This document shows positions 45,656 through 56,640 of a stretch of DNA of 64,000 nt, in pieces. The stretch spans positions 12,276,001 through 12,340,000 of the forward strand of contig CM075943.1 in assembly GCA_038030265.1 (NCBI GenBank), read 5' to 3'. The notes below the pieces were generated by a model that was not told the origin of the DNA, did no database searches, and was given only the letters and a program-made list of their open reading frames with translations. A program made the translations under genes and the position numbers. Source of the DNA: Corythucha ciliata (taxonomy: Eukaryota; Arthropoda; Insecta; Hemiptera; Tingidae). How positions within the stretch are numbered: position 1 is the stretch's first letter; the number at the start of each line of letters is the position of its first letter.

Positions 45656-46790
45656 AAAAAATATACCAGAGACTGACAAACTTTGACTGAGTTTTGGGCA
45701 TTTCCCAAAGGAATCTTAAGCCGTGTCCGGCTCACATCGAAGTACTATGAAAATGTTGTCCTGAGAATCGCTAATAACGCCAACTTGACCCCTGGGTGAA
45801 TTCTGAATTGGGCACCCGAATTCAATGATAAATGGACGAAATCTCGTTAGTTTCTATGCACGAGGAGTCCGAAATTCGAGTCGAATTTTCGACCTGATGA
45901 GTCCTTGAAAGGCTCCATCAAGTGATTTTGACGTTTTTAGCAGCGTTTTACCGTTTTCAATGTCTGCATGACCCTTCCCGCGGACGGTGGCCACGCAATT
46001 GAATGCCCTCAAGTCGAAAGAAAGAGCATCAACGCTGGGTGGATCTCACTGGCTCACTGTGGAGTGAATAAAATCTGTCGTTACTAACGATATCCGCCGC
46101 AGTGACGCCCCCTTAGGTGCGTTTTGATCATAGGACCTGCTGCATTCCACAACTGAACGTTTGCCCTTCCGGCTCCTACAGCTTCTATAATATCCTATAG
46201 AAATCGCCTACTTTTTGGTAATTTTGGTGTAGATAGATGACTTGAATGGACGAAACTTCATATCTTGGGGTTTAAGGAAACGAGAAATCCTAAAATCAAA
46301 ATGGATTTACGATCCGTCAGGGTTGACGAAGTTTTCCGGTGTGACACAATGGGTCAAAAATCACCTATAATAGACCCATGAGTGAAGGAATAAATGGCCG
46401 AAATCTTGGGCAGATCTTGCTGCCTCGGCTCTTTGGGAGTCCTGATGATTACAATCATCTGTTATAACTAGGGTTCGCAATCCCGCACTGTTTTCAATCG
46501 TGCAAGTTTGAATGCGGGATTATAGCCCACTTTTAGCCCGCTTTTAACGACTTTAACAACAATGAAAAACATGTAAATTTAATTCAAAGGGAGCGAGTGC
46601 AACGCATTAGCGTTATAAAGGGAAACATACGTGGCCAAATAGACAACATAGATTCGCCAGACTAAAAATTGCTTCCTTGAAAACCGAAGGTATGGGATCG
46701 TTTCTCGAGGTGAAAAAATTGTTGGTTTCCGATCTTGCCATTTGCGTTTCAGAGCTTTCTGAACAACTCTGGGTGCGTGTCTGTCGGTGT
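45656..46790. other. No gene recognised
   Basis: Unique-looking sequence with no domain. Short phrases such as GGACGAAATCTCG and GGCCGAAATCTTGG recur loosely near 45,835 and 46,395. Confidence 0.35.
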
Positions 46791-47193
46791 GTCTTTACAC
46801 TCTATACCAACGCGCATTTCTCCTAAAGTAGCCAACTGATTTTGATGAAATCTTCGTGATACACGTAGATTAGGCTACAGATGGTCCCATTTCAATTTTA
46901 GTTAAATCGGTCCAATAGGAGGGCTCCAGGGGGGGCGTAGTGTACACTTCTGACCAACGCTCATATCACCTAGAATAGGCAACCGATCTTGAAGAAATAT
47001 TCATGATGAACATTGGTTGAGCCATAATATGGCCCCATTTAAATTGGAATAAAATTGGTCCAATTGGAGGGGTTCCAGGGGGGGGGGCAGTGTACACTTC
47101 TCACCAATAACGCTCATTTATCTCCTAGAAGAGGCAACTCATCTTCACGAAGTTTTCATGATAAATGTAGGTTTGACTATAGATGGTCCCATT
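46790..47193 (+). repeat. ~150-bp tandem repeat, about 2.6 units
   Basis: Successive units share CCAACGCGCATTTCTCCTA-like starts, a GATGGTCCCATTT or ATGGCCCCATTT middle, and an ends-in-G-run phrase (GGGCTCCAGGGGG), followed by GTGTACACTTCTGACCAACG leading to the next unit. The third unit is interrupted at 47,193 by a solo LTR and continues at 47,771-47,860. Confidence 0.7.
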
Positions 47194-47770
47194 TGTCGCT
47201 ACCGCGAGAGTAGTGAACGCGGAAAGTGGGGAATGTGAAAGGTTCGAAAGGCGGGGGCCTACTAAAGAAGAGAGGGACTGGGAGGCAGGAGGCGGCGAGA
47301 GGTGAAGCGGAAGTGGTTCGAGAGCGAGGAGATATATGTATATGGTGGCTTTATACATTTAATACAAGGAACCTGTAAGTACACCTTTAAATATCCCATC
47401 AATACGGTTGTTGTCGCCACTGTCAACGTGCTCAGAATTGTATACTATAACTAAGACTGTTCACCACTGTCAACTTGTCCGAGGGGAACTGCACTGTCAA
47501 CGTGCCAAAGGTTTAATACATTTAATTAGACAAGTAACCATAATTAATACTCATACTCTATGCTACTGAGAGGTAAGGGACGATTGTAAGGGGAGGTTGG
47601 AGATTGTCAAAATAAAAACCCTTATATACTTTGAGGGAGAGACCGAGAACAGTAAAATGCATTGGACTGCATCGTACGATTTCATTAATTAGTATTCTTG
47701 CACACCTAAAAATTATGTTGTTGTGGCATCAGATTATAAATTCGCAATGCCTAGGTGGCACTTTGCGACA
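47194..47770. mobile_element. Solo LTR (577 bp), family unknown
   Basis: Begins TGTCGCTACC and ends TTTGCGACA, the TG...CA form of an LTR with a short inverted TGTCGC end. A 5-bp CCATT duplication flanks it (47,189-47,193 and 47,771-47,775). The interrupted tandem repeat gives independent proof of the insertion point: joining the flanks restores the unit seen at 46,880-46,910. It contains TATATGTATATGG near 47,332 and three CACTGTCAAC words. No internal coding region remains. Its strand is not determined. Confidence 0.75.
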
Positions 47771-47860
47771 CCATTTCATTTTGAATTAAATCGGCCCAAA
47801 TAAGAGGGGCTCCAGGGGGGGGGGCAGTGTAAAGTGCACACTTGACGTGCACGATTAGCC
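47771..47860 (+). repeat. Remainder of the ~150-bp tandem repeat
   Basis: Continues the third unit after the solo LTR with TTGAATTAAATCGGCCCAAA and the GGGGCTCCAGG plus G-run phrase. Confidence 0.65.
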
Positions 47861-48925
47861 AAAATTTTGTTCTCGAATAATCTATGATAATTTTGGCAGA
47901 TTTGTCTTCTTAATAAGAGGTCAATTGCTGCCCCTGGCGAGTGCTGCCTTGGAGAAAATACCCCTCCTACACCCCTCCCCCCACTACCTTAGATCCGGCC
48001 CTGTTCAACAAAGATACGTTACTCGAGGAAGCATTGTGCTAACACCATTAGCAGACGTTTTTGGTTTTATTGCTTGTCCCGCCGCCCGCGGTTGCCGTCT
48101 TATGAGATTGGTAACGTATACTAACGTAACGATTAGACCATTTTCGTTGGGCCCTCGAGCCGAATACTTCACAATTTGATCTTCTGTCGTTCGTTTTCCG
48201 GCAATTAGTTTTTCGAATTAACTGCCAAACTGATTTTATATTGGGCCCTGAAAGAGCGAAAGTCCTTAAAAATGGTTCATGTAAGAGCAAAACTCTCAAA
48301 AATTTGGTTTTTGAACGAGCTGGAACGAGAAGAATCCGCAAAATTTACTTTTTAAAAAGCAAAAATCTTTGAAATTGGGTTTTGCAGGCAAAATAACGAA
48401 TTTTGTTTTAAAGTGCCAAACGCGCGTGATTGGTTTTGAATCAGTCTGTGAGCCAAATTGTGTGGCGTCGGGGGGGGGGGGTCGAATTTTCAAGATTATA
48501 GGGTGAATGTATCATTTTTTGGAGGCAAGGCGGTGTATGGGAGTGATTCAGTGGGTGAAATCGCTGCCTTTTTCTCCACACCAACGACCTGGAACCGAGT
48601 CAGCGACTCACCGAGGAGACCCGGCACAGCCGTTCGGCCCCATCGTGAGGCCGAAATGGGGATCGCGGACGTTGCGATCAAGCCCCGCAACTTTGTTCAA
48701 AGATGAACGTAAAAGATGGGAGTTGGACACGTCACACGCTACAAGTTGAGACCGAAAAGTAGGACAAAAAGTGGACAACTTTGAACTCTCCCCGGGCGCC
48801 CTAAAAAGTAGGACATGTCTCGGGAAAGCAGGACGGTGAAAGCTCAGAAAAAGAAGAAGGAGAAAAAAAAAAAAAATAGAACCCTAAACCCTAACCCTAA
48901 AAATGAAAAATCGTCAGCATAGGTA

Positions 48926-51900
48926 GGTAAGGTGCTGTACCTTGCACATGGTTGTACCTGGAGCCACCCTCGACATTTGGAGTAAGGAGTAAGGATAACA
49001 AATTTCTTGACCCATGATCCTATAGACTTTTTGATACAAATGAGCGGGAAAATAACTTCCAGGTGATTTTCATTACTGTTACTTTCAAGGAAGGTTACAA
49101 AGTTTTTGAAGTGCCTCGATGTTCCTTTTTGGTGCGGCTTCGTAAGGCCTCTCAAACCAAGTAAATTTCAAGTAAAATTTTGTTTTGAATTTGTATTTAA
49201 TGTGTAGAGGAACACTCCATCTAACATATTATCAAGGAGTTTTCGTTTAAAAACTTGGTATGTGGATTTCCTGAATGATTTTCATGGTCAAGTGAAGTGG
49301 CTGTACCTGGAGCCACTGTTGTTTGTGTACCTTGAGCCGGCTCAAGGTACATTTTCTTATCTGACGATATTGATTGTGGCTTTTTATTTCGAATTGATCT
49401 CTTTTACAGATGCCCCGGAGCAAAAACAATATAAAACGTCCACCGGTCAACCTAGAGGCCTTAACCCGTGCCGTGGCTGAAGTCAAGGGTGGGAGCAGCA
49501 TCAACTCAACCGCAAAAGCCTATGGAATCAGCCGCAGGACATTACAGAGGCACTCGAAGAAAACTAATTCCACAGAGGAATTCAAGTATGAAAACAATTG
49601 TGCTCATAAAAAAAATATTCTCCGAACAAGAGGAAAGAGATTTGGTGGATTATCTGTTGCTTTGCAGCAAATTGCTCCATGGATTGACTCTAAAAACGTT
49701 CGCGAAATTCGTCCACGACTTTGCTAGCCGAAATGGCAAATCAATCCCTGCAAGTTGGAATCTTTGTGGAGCAGCAGGGCCGCGTTGGATCCGTGATTTC
49801 CTGAAACGTCAAAATCGCTTGGCTTTACGTAAGCCTCGGCCAACCAGCGTTGGAAGAGCTGCTTGTTTTAACCAACCAGTGGTGGATTCGTTGTTTTCGA
49901 ACTTGAGTGCTCTCTTTGATAAATATGAGTTCCAACCGGGGGACATCTACAATGTAGATGAAACAGGCCTTTCTACCGTACAAGCACCTCCCAAAATAAT
50001 CGCCGAGAAAGGAGCCCGAAACGTTAGGGCCATATCATCCGCCGAAAGAGGAACCAATGTCACCTTAATAGCGACAGTCAACGCGTTGGGCAACACCATT
50101 CCCCCACTGGTTGTGTTCCCAAGGGTCAGGTTCCAGGATTCCATGCTGATTGGAGCTCCACCAGGCACTATTGGAGTTGCTAATCCATCTGGATGGTCTA
50201 ATTCAAGCATTTTCATGGAATATATGAGACATTTGGTCAGGAATAGTCGCCCGTCAAAGGAGAAACCCATCCAATTGTTGATGGACAACCACGAGAGTCA
50301 CCTTTCCGTTGAAGCCATAAATTTCGCCAAAGAGAATGGGGTGGTGATGTTTACTTCCCCCCCCCCCACACGACTCATAAACTCCAATCACTGGATCGTG
50401 GGGTCTTTGGCCCCTTCAAAAAACACTACAATCACCAGATAACGTTGTGGCTACAAAACAATCCAGGGAAACCGATAACCATTCACCACATTTCGTCAAT
50501 TCTTGGTGCGTTCTTCCATCTTGGTTTCACTCCTGGGAACATCCAGGGTGGCTTTCGCGGCTCAGGGATCTACCCTATCAATCCTTACGTGTTTACTGAG
50601 GCTGACTTTTTACCATCCAACCCCACTGATCGTCCTGCTCCTCAACCCGCATGCCCAGCCGATTTGTCAGTGGTTCCAGGTCCGTCCGGCTGTCAGCAAA
50701 CCAATCATTCGAATTCACAAAGCATGCCAGGCTCTTCTGACTACGTGAGTCCAAAAGAAGTTCGCTCATTAACGAAGGCCCAGGCCCGTGGCCAAAAAAA
50801 GGAGGACGCCGTCTTGGTAGGTCGCGAATCCTAACAGACACCCCAGAAAAAATGGAAATTGAAGCAGAAGCCTCAGCAAGGAAATCATCTCAACCCAAGC
50901 CAAAGCGACGTGAGCTCTTCAAGGCGCCAACTGTCTCTACTGCCAAGAAATCGAAGACACAGAAGAAACCCTCACAATATTCGTCCGAAGAAGATGAGAC
51001 AGGTAACAGCAGCTCTTGATCAATAATTATTTATCATCTTAGTCTCGTCTCAAACCCAGAGTTCCACAAACTTTCTCAGTTTTTTTTTTTTTTTTACCTT
51101 TCCGATTTTTCAGATTTGGAACTCGACTCTACTTCTGAAAGCGAGCCCGACTTCGATCAAGTGGCAGCTGAAGCTATCAATGATGGCAGCAATGACGTCA
51201 CAGAATCCTGGGATGAAGAATGCCCCAACAACAACTTGGGAAAGTGGGTCCTGGTGAAATTTTCGTGTCCTAATGGCAACAAGTTTTATGTGGGACAAGA
51301 GTTGGTCTTGTACGATAACTCACAAGCTACTGTGAAATTCGCTAGGAAAAGAGGGTCCATATTTGTCTGGCCCACAGTAGAGGACGTGTCTCAAGTTCGA
51401 ATAAGTGATTTTGAAAAGGTGCTCCCACCACCCAACATTAGAAGAAGGGGCGAAATAACATTTGATCTATCATTTACAGGACTTAACATAATGTAGACTT
51501 CAATTTATTGATCTCGTATTCATAGGGCTCGAGCTGATGTTACAATTTTATTTCTGTAGTTCAACTTATTTACTTGACAACTCGAGTGATGCGGAACTAG
51601 TTGAGTTAACAACCTAGTCTCACCATGCCCTAATTTTTACCACTTTTCTAAGTCATTTTAACTGATTTTTATTCTATTTTTCTAAAATTTAACCAAAATA
51701 TTTTTCAAATTAAAACTAACTTAGGTATAAGCAACTTGTAAGTCTGAAAAATGTTGCACTTTATTTTGTTCAAAAGAAAAAACATCTAAAAACATGTTGA
51801 GGTTTATTTTACCCATTGGTTATTGAGAAATCTACATTAATTTCCTGGGGCACTGAAGGTGGCTCCAGGTACATCCACTGGTGGCTCCAGGTACAACCAT

Positions 51901-52103
51901 GTTTGTACCTTGAGCCGGTTTGGAAGGGTTTGGCAAATTCACTGTTATAAATAGAGAAGTGTAAATTTTGAAATTTTAGCAAGTGGATATTGTGGATGAA
52001 GAGTGTCATGAACGAACTAGACCAAAATGAGTGAAATTAGATCAAAATTACCTTCAGGAAAATTCAAAAACCTAAAAGTGGCTCAAGGTACAGCACCTTA
52101 CCC
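48926..52103 (+). mobile_element. pogo/Tigger-type DNA transposon
   Basis: Terminal inverted repeats GGTAAGGTGCTGTACCTTG (48,926-48,944) and its inverted copy at 52,084-52,103 (one extra G) are flanked by TA on both sides, as expected for this superfamily. Subterminal regions carry at least seven copies of TGTACCTKGAGCC in both orientations, at 48,953, 49,302, 49,326, 51,859, 51,881, 51,904 and 52,078, including a perfect 26-bp palindrome at 49,326-49,351. These are likely transposase-binding sites. The 3.2-kb length and one spliced gene fit an autonomous-sized element. Confidence 0.85.
49410..51496 (+). pseudogene. pogo/Tigger-like transposase with intron and three homopolymer frameshifts
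   Basis: ATG at 49,410 (MPRSKNNIKRP) directly follows a TTTTACAG acceptor-like site. Residues 1-50 form a psq-type helix-turn-helix (SINSTAKAYGISRRTLQRH). A central domain with DFASRNGKSIPASW and WIRDFLKR follows, then the DDD catalytic core: Asp at 49,957 (YNVDETGLS), Asp at 50,284 (LLMDNHESH), Asp at 50,394 (in the LDRG box, third frame). Frame changes occur at an A8 run near 49,607, a C11 run at 50,357-50,367 and an A7 run near 50,794. A probable intron (GT near 51,002, pyrimidine tract and CAG near 51,113) separates a final exon ending at 51,496, which has a GKWVLVKFSCPNG-type region of unknown function. Confidence 0.85.
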
Positions 52104-52105
52104 TA

Positions 52106-53169
52106 CGGCTTAAAACTCAATAGTAACAGTATATTATGCCTTCAGAGACGCATTATTCTTTTCCTATTAATTTCACCCTATAGTCAAAATGTTCGATTTT
52201 GAATAAATAAAGCTCTATTTTTTGGAGCAAAATGGTTAAAATTCCAGCTCGTAACACAATAACCCAAATAAATGATTTGAACGAGGTTACATAATATGTA
52301 TCTAACATAAGAAGTATTTCGAAAAGGGTAGTCCTGTGAAGTGATTTATGGCTATCAAGGTCGGATTGACTTTCATGACACAATTAGAAAACTCGGATTT
52401 GTCCAAATTGAGACGCTGTCGTCGTAAAAAAAAAAAAAAAAGGAATAACTCCTACCAGAAACTGTTATTCTTAACTACAAGAAACTGTTATTCCTAACTA
52501 CAAAAAAATTGTGATATTTTCGAATCCGATGGCAGAAGTCGACAAGCTTCACGTGGAGCCGACAAAGTTGCTAATGTATTGAGAAAAACGAGGTACCTAT
52601 GCATTAAAAACGCCTGAAAAATCGTATCTCGGAAACTATTGAGTTTCGGACTGTGCATGTAATTCGTATTTTAGATTGCAAATTAGGTCTACAGAGAAAC
52701 AAATTTCCTTGCACATCCGTCAGCAGGATTTTTAGGAATTTTGATTGATATGTGACAGACAGATTTGTTTCGGCCTGGATGCCTTGAGAATGGGGTGTAA
52801 GCCTGAAAGTAGTCGTCAATGTTCCAATAAATGAATGTTTTATACTCAAATAAAAATTAAAATAAAAAATAGGTACCAAAATAAGGACTACTTTCACCCA
52901 TTTTATTTGTTTTGCAGGTATTCTGAAAAATCCTGTAGGCACCTGTTGTACATAATTATGTATAAATTATAATTCAATAAATCAATTAATTAATAACCTA
53001 GGCAAAGCCTAATAAATAAATGCGGTGATATATTGAAATTTGAAACTAATTTCTAGAGTGCGTGAGTGCAAAGGAAGGAGCTAAGCTGATAAAGCGTTCG
53101 AGTGACCCCTCCCGTACATACCACCATGACTAACTACCCTGGCCTTGGGGCGGCTATTCTTTTTGATGT
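52106..53169. other. No gene recognised
   Basis: AT-rich sequence with an A run at 52,427-52,441. No domain seen. Confidence 0.4.
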
Positions 53170-53435
53170 CGCATTTTTCTCTTTCGGACGATATTCTGGA
53201 CCAAAATAAAAATAAAAATAAATTTCGAATTCAAGATTTTACGCTGCTTCGTGGCATAATCCAGTTTTCTCCAAAAATTATTTTTTTCAAATTTTGAATT
53301 TAAAATTTTATGGGCAAGAGTCATTTTAAAAATCAGCGACCCAATTTCCTTAAAATTGTTGGCATCAATGAGTAGGAATCAATTTACAAAAACAAAATCG
53401 GCGAATTTTTGCGGCCGTGAGAGGAAGAATCGCTA
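53170..53435 (-). repeat. Dispersed repeat, right inverted copy
   Basis: The reverse complement of this segment aligns along the whole of 45,410-45,655, with about 20 extra bases near 53,360-53,385. It could be the far end of one large element or simply a second dispersed copy. Confidence 0.75.
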
Positions 53436-55959
53436 CGGCTATATTCCCTCTCTCTCGCACACTTATCGTCCACTTTAGCCTTAAGGTTTGCAAGAATACT
53501 GTGCGGCCTAATTCACTAAAAAAAGAAATTTTTGTATTGCTATTTATTGGGCGAAAGGAGAAATATTTATGTTTCTTAAACGATTTTTGGGTGTAGGTAA
53601 GGCAAAAAGAAAAATGTTAGCAGTATTCAACAACAGTTCTATATAATACAAAATGAATTTGATACAACATCCAAGATTAAAGAAAAAGAATCCTTTTAAT
53701 AAATTGGAACAAGAGGGAAGGGGAAGGTAATTAAGTAAAGTAAAGCTTTGTCAGAGGATCTTAAGAGTAAATTAAGTTATTTTCTGGTCCTAGGGAAGAC
53801 TGCCGTAATATAATTAACCCCGAGGAAAAGAAAAGTAGAAAAAGTCCTATTGGTCACATCTTTGCTATAGCAAAGGCTCGTTTTAATCAACATTTTTTTT
53901 TGTCATTCCTCGGACCCCCCTCCGCACCAGTTTGTCTCATGAAGCACGTCAAGCTAAATTTAATTAGCCTTTTTTTTTCAAGGAAAAATAAATCTCGATT
54001 AAAAGCTTTGCGCTGTTCCGAAAAATGTTAGGGTAACAAATTAATGAATTTCGGCGGTAATGGGTGCTTCAGGGTGTGACAGACGCATAAATAATGGGTT
54101 TAATCGGATAAATTCAAGTGTGTGTTTGTGTTTTTTTTATTTCTTTCGCACCCAGAGTGGTGACGAGTTCAATTTACGTGTAAATGTTGCTTGTACGTTT
54201 ATTGCACCACAAGGGTGGTTCCACGTTTGGTTTGAAGAGAGAGAGAGAGAGAGAAAAAAAAGTTAGCGTCCCAGGGTATAAGCGAGATGTTGAAGGGCGA
54301 GGAAGTTGGCACACCAATCTTGATAAGTCAAGAAAAAAGTGTGTGGTTTGAGAGAGCGAAGGCGAGTGAGCGCGCGTGAAAAGAAGAAGAAGAAAAAAAA
54401 AGTGAGTTGCGCTCGAAAAGATAAGGGAAAGAAGCCGGTACGCAACGTTTAAACGAAAAGATTAGATGGTGCCGACGTATTTGTGGGGAGCGGGGCGTTG
54501 AGGGGGGGAAGAACGAAGTCGGAAAAACTCCTGGAAGCGGTTTTCCTGGATTCATTGTGGCCAACTCCCAGTAGAAATCAAAACCTTGTTAATTTCCCGT
54601 GGGGTGCATTTCTCTATTACACACTCTCTTGATTCTTCGCTGGAGCTTCCCCTCTACTCGTCTGTTAGCCTTTAACGGAGAGTATCTTGGCCTGTTTTCC
54701 ATCACTTTTCCACTGCAAGCAATACTCTCCTGCTCACTTCATCCATCGCCCAAAGCCTTCCGCGTTTGGCCCTGAGCCCAGTTTCAATTTTCTTCCAATT
54801 ATGTGCTACGTCGCGAGCAAAGGGTTTTTAGTTGTTAACCTCATTTTCCAAAGAGAGGTTTTCGAGATTAAATGTTACGCCAGTTTTGCTCCCCTTCTAG
54901 AAAATTAACTGGAGGTTTCCGAATGACTTTACGGAAATTATTATTTTTATTCTCATTTATCTGGTCAGTTCTGGCTCATGGAGTCATGGCGTGCGGGATC
55001 GTAAAAATTGCTATAAATAAATGAAAAACAGTCAACATGTTCTCAAGCCCTCAATCGGTCTATTTATGTTTTTTGATTTCCGGGAGGGGGGGGGGAACGT
55101 TCATCTTTAATATCTTAAAAACTTAACAATAGCTCCTTGTTAAGCAGCTGTATAAATATTCTCTATACATATTTCCCTTGTCGAAAAAACTCTTCAAATC
55201 GAAATTAATGAGTGAAAGCACTTGTGCATGACAGGGCGCAGCGGTTGAGTGAGAACACGTGCTATTGTTATAGAAGGGAGCTTTTTATGGTAGACGGACA
55301 GGCAGTCCGAATGAGGGTGCATACTTGCTGGGGTATGGGTATACATTGGATGAAGGTGCGTATTATAAAAGGGTGTGAGGGAAATGTGTCGAGTTGTAGA
55401 ACGTGCGAGTGGGTGGGGGGGTGTATGAGGTTGTCTTTTTTGGACTTTTGCAGTCTACCTCTCGGATATCGTCGAACAAGCGGACAATCAACTGTCCATT
55501 CCCCTTCATGACCACCCCATACCCTTTTTACTCACTCTCTTCACCCTCATTATCAACCTGACGCTGTCCTTTATTTTCAAAGCTCATTCACCACTTCCTT
55601 CCCCGCACCAACCGCTCCATATTCTGGTTGATGGTTTCGGAGACTCCAATTCATCGCGACCCAATCCCCCACCGCCCTATACCACACACAGACGCAGACT
55701 TCAATCACTTTCCTTCTCGCCATCAGCGTGTACCATTTTATGTCCTCTAAAATTCACAGTAATTTAGCTTTGCTCGGGTCGGAAGATGTAATTGGTCCCC
55801 CATCTCTCGTCCCTTGTGTTTGTATAGTCGGCATAGTAGAGCTGCACTTACTGAATGCAGCAGCATCGGCACAGTAGGAGCTTAATATCATTAGCGCCGG
55901 CACTATTATACAAAGAGTAGCAGCCGCTACACCTCCGGACAGCAAGTACAAATCCGGGA
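53436..55959. other. No gene recognised; GA microsatellite
   Basis: About 2.5 kb with no supported gene. A GA run is at about 54,236-54,254 with an A run after it. G-rich stretches occur near 55,085 and 55,420. Open frames lack recognisable domains. Confidence 0.4.
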
Positions 55960-56640
55960 AGTACAAATCAGGCAGGAACGCCATGGAAGAAGAAAAGAAA
56001 ACTTTTGATAGAATGAAAAGAACTAGACGCGTACTCCGACGTACTTTCACGAAGATATACGACTGACTGATGACTCTCCTACAGGACGCCGACGACGTTA
56101 ATTCCATCGAATTCAAATACAACGTCACCAAGGAAAAGTTCGGTGAAATCAGTAGGTTCGACCAAGAAATATTCGATGACCTGGCAGACGAAGCAGTGGG
56201 ACAGTGTGAAAGACAGATTTTGCAGGGAAGAACTACCTACTCATCGAACTTTACTTTCGTGACCTGATAACTTTGGTCATTGCGAACAGTCGTGATCAGT
56301 CGTCAAAGACCCTTTCCGCTTTGTATGTCTAACTCGAAGCCAATTTGAGCACCCTTGAATCCCTGGGCATAGACTGGAAGCTTTGCGCAACTACCTTGTA
56401 CCCCTTATAGCTGAGTCGTGCTTGCCGGTGGAGCGCCCGCGAACGTGGCACCGAAAACAAGCAGACTACCAAGTTGAAGCGATGTCTAGTTCTACTGAGG
56501 AGCGACTGACAATGAGTAGCCTAAGACGTTTTATTAAATGTGAAATCCAACGAGAAGAGCATGTCGAGATGGCTTTGGTAGGTTTTGGTCTGCAGAAAGA
56601 GGGTGAAAGGAAGCGACGCTCCCACTGCTTCAGCCGAAAG
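55960..56640 (+). pseudogene. BEL/Pao-like gag remnant (DUF1759-type)
   Basis: Broken plus-strand frames resemble the gag region of BEL/Pao retrotransposons. RRVLRRTFTKIYD leads, after a TGA at 56,064, to EISRFDQEIFDDLADEAV (56,070-56,267). A frame near 56,340 gives LEANLSTLESLGIDW, and the next frame gives ALRNYLVPLIAESCLPVE then LRRFIKCEIQREEHVEMAL. The order and wording fit the DUF1759 region, but I am working from memory of the family. No LTR, protease or pol follows. The end runs in frame into a non-LTR endonuclease fragment. Confidence 0.5.

Noticed and set aside
48881..48900. Telomere-like CCCTAAACCCTAACCCTAA
   Set aside because: Only about three units and interstitial, next to an A run; too short to indicate a telomere or a healed end.
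45410..53435. Maverick/Polinton-type element bounded by the inverted repeats
   Set aside because: No integrase, polymerase or capsid-like coding sequence between the repeats, and the enclosed DNA is made of unrelated insertions.
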